A DNA stretch of 7,380 bases from Desulfohalobiaceae bacterium. GTDB taxonomy: Bacteria > Desulfobacterota > Desulfovibrionia > Desulfovibrionales > Desulfothermaceae. Both the position numbers and the translations under genes were made by a program. Below the pieces are notes generated by a model. It searched no databases. It was not told the origin of the DNA and saw nothing but the letters and a program-made list of their open reading frames with translations. How positions within the stretch are numbered: position 1 is the first letter of the stretch; every line of letters starts with the position of its first letter. This document shows, in pieces, positions 4,056 to 7,380 of this stretch. The DNA lies in contig JAIPDU010000076.1 of assembly GCA_021737525.1 (NCBI GenBank), positions 1 through 7,380 of the forward strand, read 5' to 3'.

Positions 4056-5756
4056 TCACCCTCCCTGCTGCTCCCTTTTCTCGATCTTGGCCCAGGTGTC
4101 CTTGAGCGCCACCGCCATGTTGAACACCAGGGGCTCTTTCCCGGAATCCCCCTCCAGGCAGAAATACCCCTTGCGCTCGAACTGCAGCCTGGTCCGGGGC
4201 TCGATCCCCCGCAGGGCGGGCTCGACCTTGCATCCGGCAACCACGCGCAGCGACTCCGGATTGATGTACTGCACGAAGTCCACACCCTTTTTCTCCTCCG
4301 CGGTGGGATCGGCCTTGGTGAAGAGGCGGTCGTAGAGCCGGAACTCGGCCTCCAGGCAATGCCTGGCCGAAACCCAGTGCAGGGTCCCCTTGACCTTGCG
4401 CCCGTCCGGGGAGGAGCCTCCGCGCGACTCCGGATCGTAGGTGCAGTGCAGCTCGGCGATCTCTCCGTTTTCGTCCTTGACCACGTCGACGCAGGTGATG
4501 AAGTAGGCGTAGCGCAACCGGACCTCCCGGCCCGGGGCCAGGCGGAAATACTTTTTGGGCGGATCCTCGCGGAAGTCGTCCCTCTCGATGTAGATCTCCC
4601 GGGAAAAGGGCAGGCTCCGCGTGCCCATGGATTCGTCCTCGGGATTGTTGATCCCTTCCAGCTCCTCCTCAATATCCTGGGGATAATTGAGGATAACCAC
4701 CTTGAGCGGATCCTGCACGCCCATGAATCGCGGCGCGCGATAGTTGAGGTCGTCGCGCAGGGCATGCTCCAGCATGGACATCTGCACCAGGCTTTCGCTT
4801 TTGCCCACGCCGATCATGTCGCAGAAGGTGCGAATGGCCCCCGGAGTGTACCCGCGCTTGCGCAGGCCGGAAAGTGTAGGCATTCTGGGATCGTCCCAGC
4901 CGTCCACGTGCCCCTCCTCCACCAGCCGGTTCAGCCTGCGCTTGCTGAGCACGGTGTAGGTCAGGTTCATGCGCGCGAACTCGATCTGCTTGGGCCTGGC
5001 GGGCACGGGAAGGTGCTCGATGAACCAGTCGTACAAGGGCCTGTGGTCCTCGAACTCCTGGGAGCACAGGGAATGGGTGACCCCCTCCTGGGCGTCGGAA
5101 AGGCAGTGGGCGAAGTCGTACGTGGGATAGATGCACCACTGGTCTCCTGTGCGATGATGCCTGGCGTGCAGGATGCGAAAGATGACCGGATCGCGCATGT
5201 TCAGATTGGAGGAGGCCATGTCGATCTTGGCCCGCAGGACGTGGCTGCCCTCGGAGAATTCACCCTGGCGCATGCGCCGGAACAGATCCAGGTTCTCCTC
5301 CACGCCGCGGGTGCGATAGGGACTGTCCGTCCCCGGCTGGGTCAGGGTCCCTCTGTAGTGACGAATTTCTTCCGGGCTGAGGCTGCATACAAAGGCCATA
5401 TCCTCCTTGATCAACTCCACAGCGTATTGATAGAGCTGTTCGTAATAATCCGATGCGAAGTAGAGGTGCCTGCCCCAGTCGAACCCGAGCCAGGCCACAT
5501 CGCGGCAAATGGAGTCAACGTAGACCTCGTCCTCGTTCAAGGGATTCGTGTCGTCGAAACGCAGATGGCATCTTCCCCCGAATTCCCGGGCCAACCCGAA
5601 ATTGAGGCAAATGGACTTGGCGTGGCCTATATGGAGATACCCGTTCGGCTCGGGGGGAAAACGGGTCACAAGCTCCTGGAGTCGATTGCCCGCAAAGTCC
5701 TCTTGGATTATGTTGCGTATGAAATGCTGTGGCGCGGAGTGCTCTTTCTCCGTCAT
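4056..5756 (-). CDS. glnS: Glutaminyl-tRNA synthetase
   Basis: Cytoplasmic class I enzyme that charges tRNA-Gln with glutamine using ATP; 566 residues, close to the roughly 550 of E. coli GlnRS. The N-terminus NFIR-like HFIRNIIQEDF leads into TRFPPEPNGYLHIGHAKS with the HIGH motif at 42-45. RFDDTNP, the GTLTQPG loop, LRAKIDMAS, IYPTYDFAHC and DDPRMPTLSGLRKRGYTP follow in order. The KMSKS equivalent is VLSKR (269-273). The C-terminal part has the two beta-barrel anticodon-binding regions (PFSREIYIERDDFRED, GRKVKGTLHWVS, FERKGYFCLE, ALKDTWAKIE). Start: ATG at 5756 has AGGAG 9 nt upstream and gives an E. coli-like N-terminus; in-frame ATGs at 5777 and 5822 lack a good site. It appears monocistronic, divergent from the sensor kinase. 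A direct GlnRS implies the cell need not make Gln-tRNA by the amidotransferase route. Confidence 0.97.
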   Translation of the reverse strand: MTEKEHSAPQHFIRNIIQEDFAGNRLQELVTRFPPEPNGYLHIGHAKSICLNFGLAREFGGRCHLRFDDTNPLNEDEVYVDSICRDVAWLGFDWGRHLYFASDYYEQLYQYAVELIKEDMAFVCSLSPEEIRHYRGTLTQPGTDSPYRTRGVEENLDLFRRMRQGEFSEGSHVLRAKIDMASSNLNMRDPVIFRILHARHHRTGDQWCIYPTYDFAHCLSDAQEGVTHSLCSQEFEDHRPLYDWFIEHLPVPARPKQIEFARMNLTYTVLSKRRLNRLVEEGHVDGWDDPRMPTLSGLRKRGYTPGAIRTFCDMIGVGKSESLVQMSMLEHALRDDLNYRAPRFMGVQDPLKVVILNYPQDIEEELEGINNPEDESMGTRSLPFSREIYIERDDFREDPPKKYFRLAPGREVRLRYAYFITCVDVVKDENGEIAELHCTYDPESRGGSSPDGRKVKGTLHWVSARHCLEAEFRLYDRLFTKADPTAEEKKGVDFVQYINPESLRVVAGCKVEPALRGIEPRTRLQFERKGYFCLEGDSGKEPLVFNMAVALKDTWAKIEKREQQGG

Positions 5757-5765
5757 GACCTTTGT

Positions 5766-5770
5766 CTCCT
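5766..5770 (-). promoter_or_regulatory. glnS ribosome binding site
   Basis: AGGAG on the minus strand, 9 nt before the ATG at 5756. It decides the start in favour of 5756 over the in-frame ATG at 5777, whose upstream sequence lacks a purine-rich site. Confidence 0.75.
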
Positions 5771-5862
5771 GATTCATTGGTGCATGGAACACAAATCGCC
5801 TTGCCCATGGGATTTCCCGCACACGGCCGCTTCTCCGGAAAAAGGCGGGATCGCCCGGGCGG

Positions 5863-5891
5863 GATAAGTGCTGGCCTTACGGGATCAGCAA
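5863..5891 (-). promoter_or_regulatory. Candidate sigma-70 promoter for glnS
   Basis: On the minus strand TTGCTG (5891-5886), a 17-nt spacer, then CTTATC (5868-5863). This would give a leader of roughly 100 nt before the glnS start. The match to consensus is moderate and this is only the best candidate by eye. Confidence 0.3.
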
Positions 5892-5940
5892 TGGCAAATT
5901 CTCGGACAAGACGCAAACACGATATACCACTGGAGGCCCC

Positions 5941-5975
5941 TGGGAAAAGATGGCTCCCCTGCCGGGCTTTTCCCA
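5941..5975. promoter_or_regulatory. 9-bp inverted repeat upstream of the sensor kinase
   Basis: TGGGAAAAG (5941-5949) and CTTTTCCCA (5967-5975) form a perfect 9-bp inverted repeat with a 17-nt spacer, 126 nt before the kinase ATG. It may be an operator for a dimeric regulator or a leader hairpin. There is no T-run after it on the plus strand, so it is not a simple terminator. Confidence 0.4.
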
Positions 5976-6088
5976 CGGCATCCAACCGCTGCCGCGGCGG
6001 GACAGGTTATCCCGGCAGACAACGGCGGCGGACCTGAAAGCACCCCGGGAAGTGGACCATACAGAACGGAAGAAGCACCCTCTCCCCT

Positions 6089-6092
6089 GGAG
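6089..6092 (+). promoter_or_regulatory. Ribosome binding site of the sensor kinase gene
   Basis: GGAG, 8 nt before the ATG at 6101. The frame upstream is closed by TGA at 6035-6037 with no other start codon between, so 6101 is the only reasonable start. Confidence 0.7.
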
Positions 6093-6100
6093 CACAACAC

Positions 6101-7380
6101 ATGCAGCGCTTGCAGGATCGCCAGGTGATCATTTCCCGGCTGGCCAACGCATTGGCTGATTCCGGATCCCCCTTCACCTACAGACTCCGGCGGAGCCTGT
6201 CCATTGTCCGCGAGGATCTCGGAGCGGCGGAAAGCATGCTCCATGTATTTCCCGCCGGAGCCGAAAGGCTCGTCCTCCGGGAAAACGGCCTCCCCAGCGG
6301 ACAGGAATCCGCGGAAAGGTCCTGGGAGGCAGTCGCCGATCACGTCCTTTCCAGCCGGGAACCCCTCCGGATAGACGACGTTCGGAAGGACCACAGATTC
6401 AGGCACGCCTGTTCCGGTGGCGAAGTCACCAATCACGCCCTCCTCGCCTCGCCGCTTTTTTCGACGCAAAGCGAGATCCCCATCGGAGTGCTCCTGGCAG
6501 CCGGACCCAGCGGGTTCGCTCCAACCGAGCTGGATGGCCTCGCCACCCTGGGCCAATGGATCTCCCCGTTTATCGCGGACCGTCTCCGCAACGGGGAAAA
6601 TCCTCTCGGTTCCCCGGAAACGGAAAGTCCCCGCGAATCCGGGGAATCCGCTGCCACCAGCGGCGAGAGCCGCCTCGAGGATCTCGAGTTCGTGATCCAC
6701 GATCTGAAAAGCCCATTGGCCTCGCTGATGACCAATCTCGATATCCTGCACGGAATAAGCAGCTCCGAAAAACAGGCCTTCCTGGCCCGGACCGCGCTCA
6801 CAAGCGCCAACAAGCTCTACCAGCGCATCACGCAATTCCTGGAGCTCTCCAGGCTCGAGGTCCTCAACTCTCAGAGCAATGCCTTGTATCCCGTGGATCT
6901 GGAGCAGGCCGTGGCCAAACAGCTCCGGGAACACCAGTCCCTGTTGGAGGAGAAGCAGATCCGCCTCTCCACGGACGGAGCCGGCGGGATCATGGTCAAG
7001 GCCAAGGAGTCCCTTCTGCATCATCTCCTGCAGAACGTGATCTCGAACGCAATCCGCCATACACCCGCCGGTGGAAGCATAACCCTCTACTGGACCAGGC
7101 ACAAGGCCAAGCGCAAGGAGGACTTTTCTTCCTGGGTCACCACGGTCTGCATCGAGGATACGGGCGAGGGCATTCCGGAAGAGAAGAAGCAGGAGCTCAT
7201 GCGTTCCATACAGCTGGGCTACAGGACATACGTCGGGGAGAGGGGAAGCGGTCTGGGCCTGGTTATCTGCTCCCGCATCATCAGCATTCTCCAGGGAAAT
7301 CTGTGGATCGAGGATGCCTCGCCGCAGGGCACGCGCGTCTGCTTCACCCTGCCCGGCCCTTTGGACAGCGGCGCAGAGGA
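6101..7380 (+). CDS. Soluble GAF-domain sensor histidine kinase, C-terminus cut by window edge
   Basis: Two-component sensor kinase: autophosphorylates on His and passes phosphate to a response regulator not seen here. 426 residues are visible with no stop before the right edge. N-terminal GAF domain about 20-162 (SREPLRIDDVRKDHRF, LLASPLF, IPIGVLLAAG, FAPTELDGLATLGQWISPFIADRL). A Ser/Glu/Gly/Pro-rich linker (165-190) follows, then HisKA about 194-255 with phospho-acceptor His200 in FVIHDLKSPLASLM. The HATPase domain follows: N-box QNVISNAIRHTP (Asn312, Asn316), G1 box EDTGEGIP (352-359) and G2 box GSGLGL (382-387). The domain is nearly complete at the edge, so either a short tail or a further domain remains. 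No signal peptide or membrane segment is visible, so it is cytoplasmic and likely senses an internal ligand or redox state through GAF. It is divergent from glnS; a functional link is not implied. Confidence 0.93.
   Translation, partial: MQRLQDRQVIISRLANALADSGSPFTYRLRRSLSIVREDLGAAESMLHVFPAGAERLVLRENGLPSGQESAERSWEAVADHVLSSREPLRIDDVRKDHRFRHACSGGEVTNHALLASPLFSTQSEIPIGVLLAAGPSGFAPTELDGLATLGQWISPFIADRLRNGENPLGSPETESPRESGESAATSGESRLEDLEFVIHDLKSPLASLMTNLDILHGISSSEKQAFLARTALTSANKLYQRITQFLELSRLEVLNSQSNALYPVDLEQAVAKQLREHQSLLEEKQIRLSTDGAGGIMVKAKESLLHHLLQNVISNAIRHTPAGGSITLYWTRHKAKRKEDFSSWVTTVCIEDTGEGIPEEKKQELMRSIQLGYRTYVGERGSGLGLVICSRIISILQGNLWIEDASPQGTRVCFTLPGPLDSGAE

Larger units (their letters stand above)
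5757..6100. other. 344-bp divergent intergenic region between glnS and the sensor kinase
   Basis: Must contain promoters for both genes. Seen here: the glnS ribosome binding site, one modest minus-strand promoter candidate (5863-5891), a 9-bp inverted repeat (5941-5975) and a second inverted pair CTGCCGGG/CCCGGCAG (5959-5966/6011-6018) that would compete with it. For the kinase, GATATA (5921-5926) could be a -10 but has no matching -35. No tandem repeats of the kind found in the other gaps are present. Confidence 0.7.

Noticed and set aside
4359..5867. Open frame of 502 codons on the plus strand opposite glnS
   Set aside because: Antisense to an unmistakable glutaminyl-tRNA synthetase; no domain seen.
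5885..7102. Long open frame (405 codons) on the minus strand opposite the sensor kinase
   Set aside because: It is antisense to a gene with all histidine kinase motifs, its product shows no recognisable domain, and high-GC genes commonly leave such shadow frames open.

Overview
The window looks like chromosomal DNA from a fairly GC-rich Gram-negative bacterium. A periplasmic binding protein with a Sec-type signal peptide and a bacterial glutaminyl-tRNA synthetase both point to Proteobacteria in the broad sense. The protein style and the intergenic repeats remind me of Desulfovibrionales or related deltaproteobacteria, but that is an impression and not a test.

Minus strand, right to left: glnS (4056-5756), a 729-bp repeat-rich gap, then a polar amino acid (PAAT-type) ABC importer. 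The importer consists of a periplasmic binding protein (2571-3326), a first permease (1780-2448), a 346-bp repeat-rich gap, an ATPase (675-1433) and a second permease (1-662, cut by the left edge). Binding protein, two permeases and ATPase make a complete importer; the two permeases probably form a heterodimer on an ATPase dimer. Plus strand: a soluble GAF-HisKA-HATPase sensor kinase (6101 to beyond 7380), divergent from glnS across a 344-bp gap.

The most unusual content is intergenic. Two gaps carry families of degenerate short tandem repeats with 7-, 8- and 9-bp periods. In two places heptamer runs start 5 to 6 nt after a stop codon (glnS and the first permease), and one block splits the transporter operon. 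Next to one block is a 167-bp element (3770-3936). It has a perfect 16-bp terminal inverted repeat, three internal hairpins (one a 25-bp palindrome) and an 11-bp complementarity that crosses the terminal stem. It could be a MITE/REP-like mobile repeat or a structured RNA downstream of glnS; it is the best candidate here for something undescribed.

The protein genes themselves belong to recognisable families, and the five minus-strand genes show no internal stop or frameshift in what is visible.
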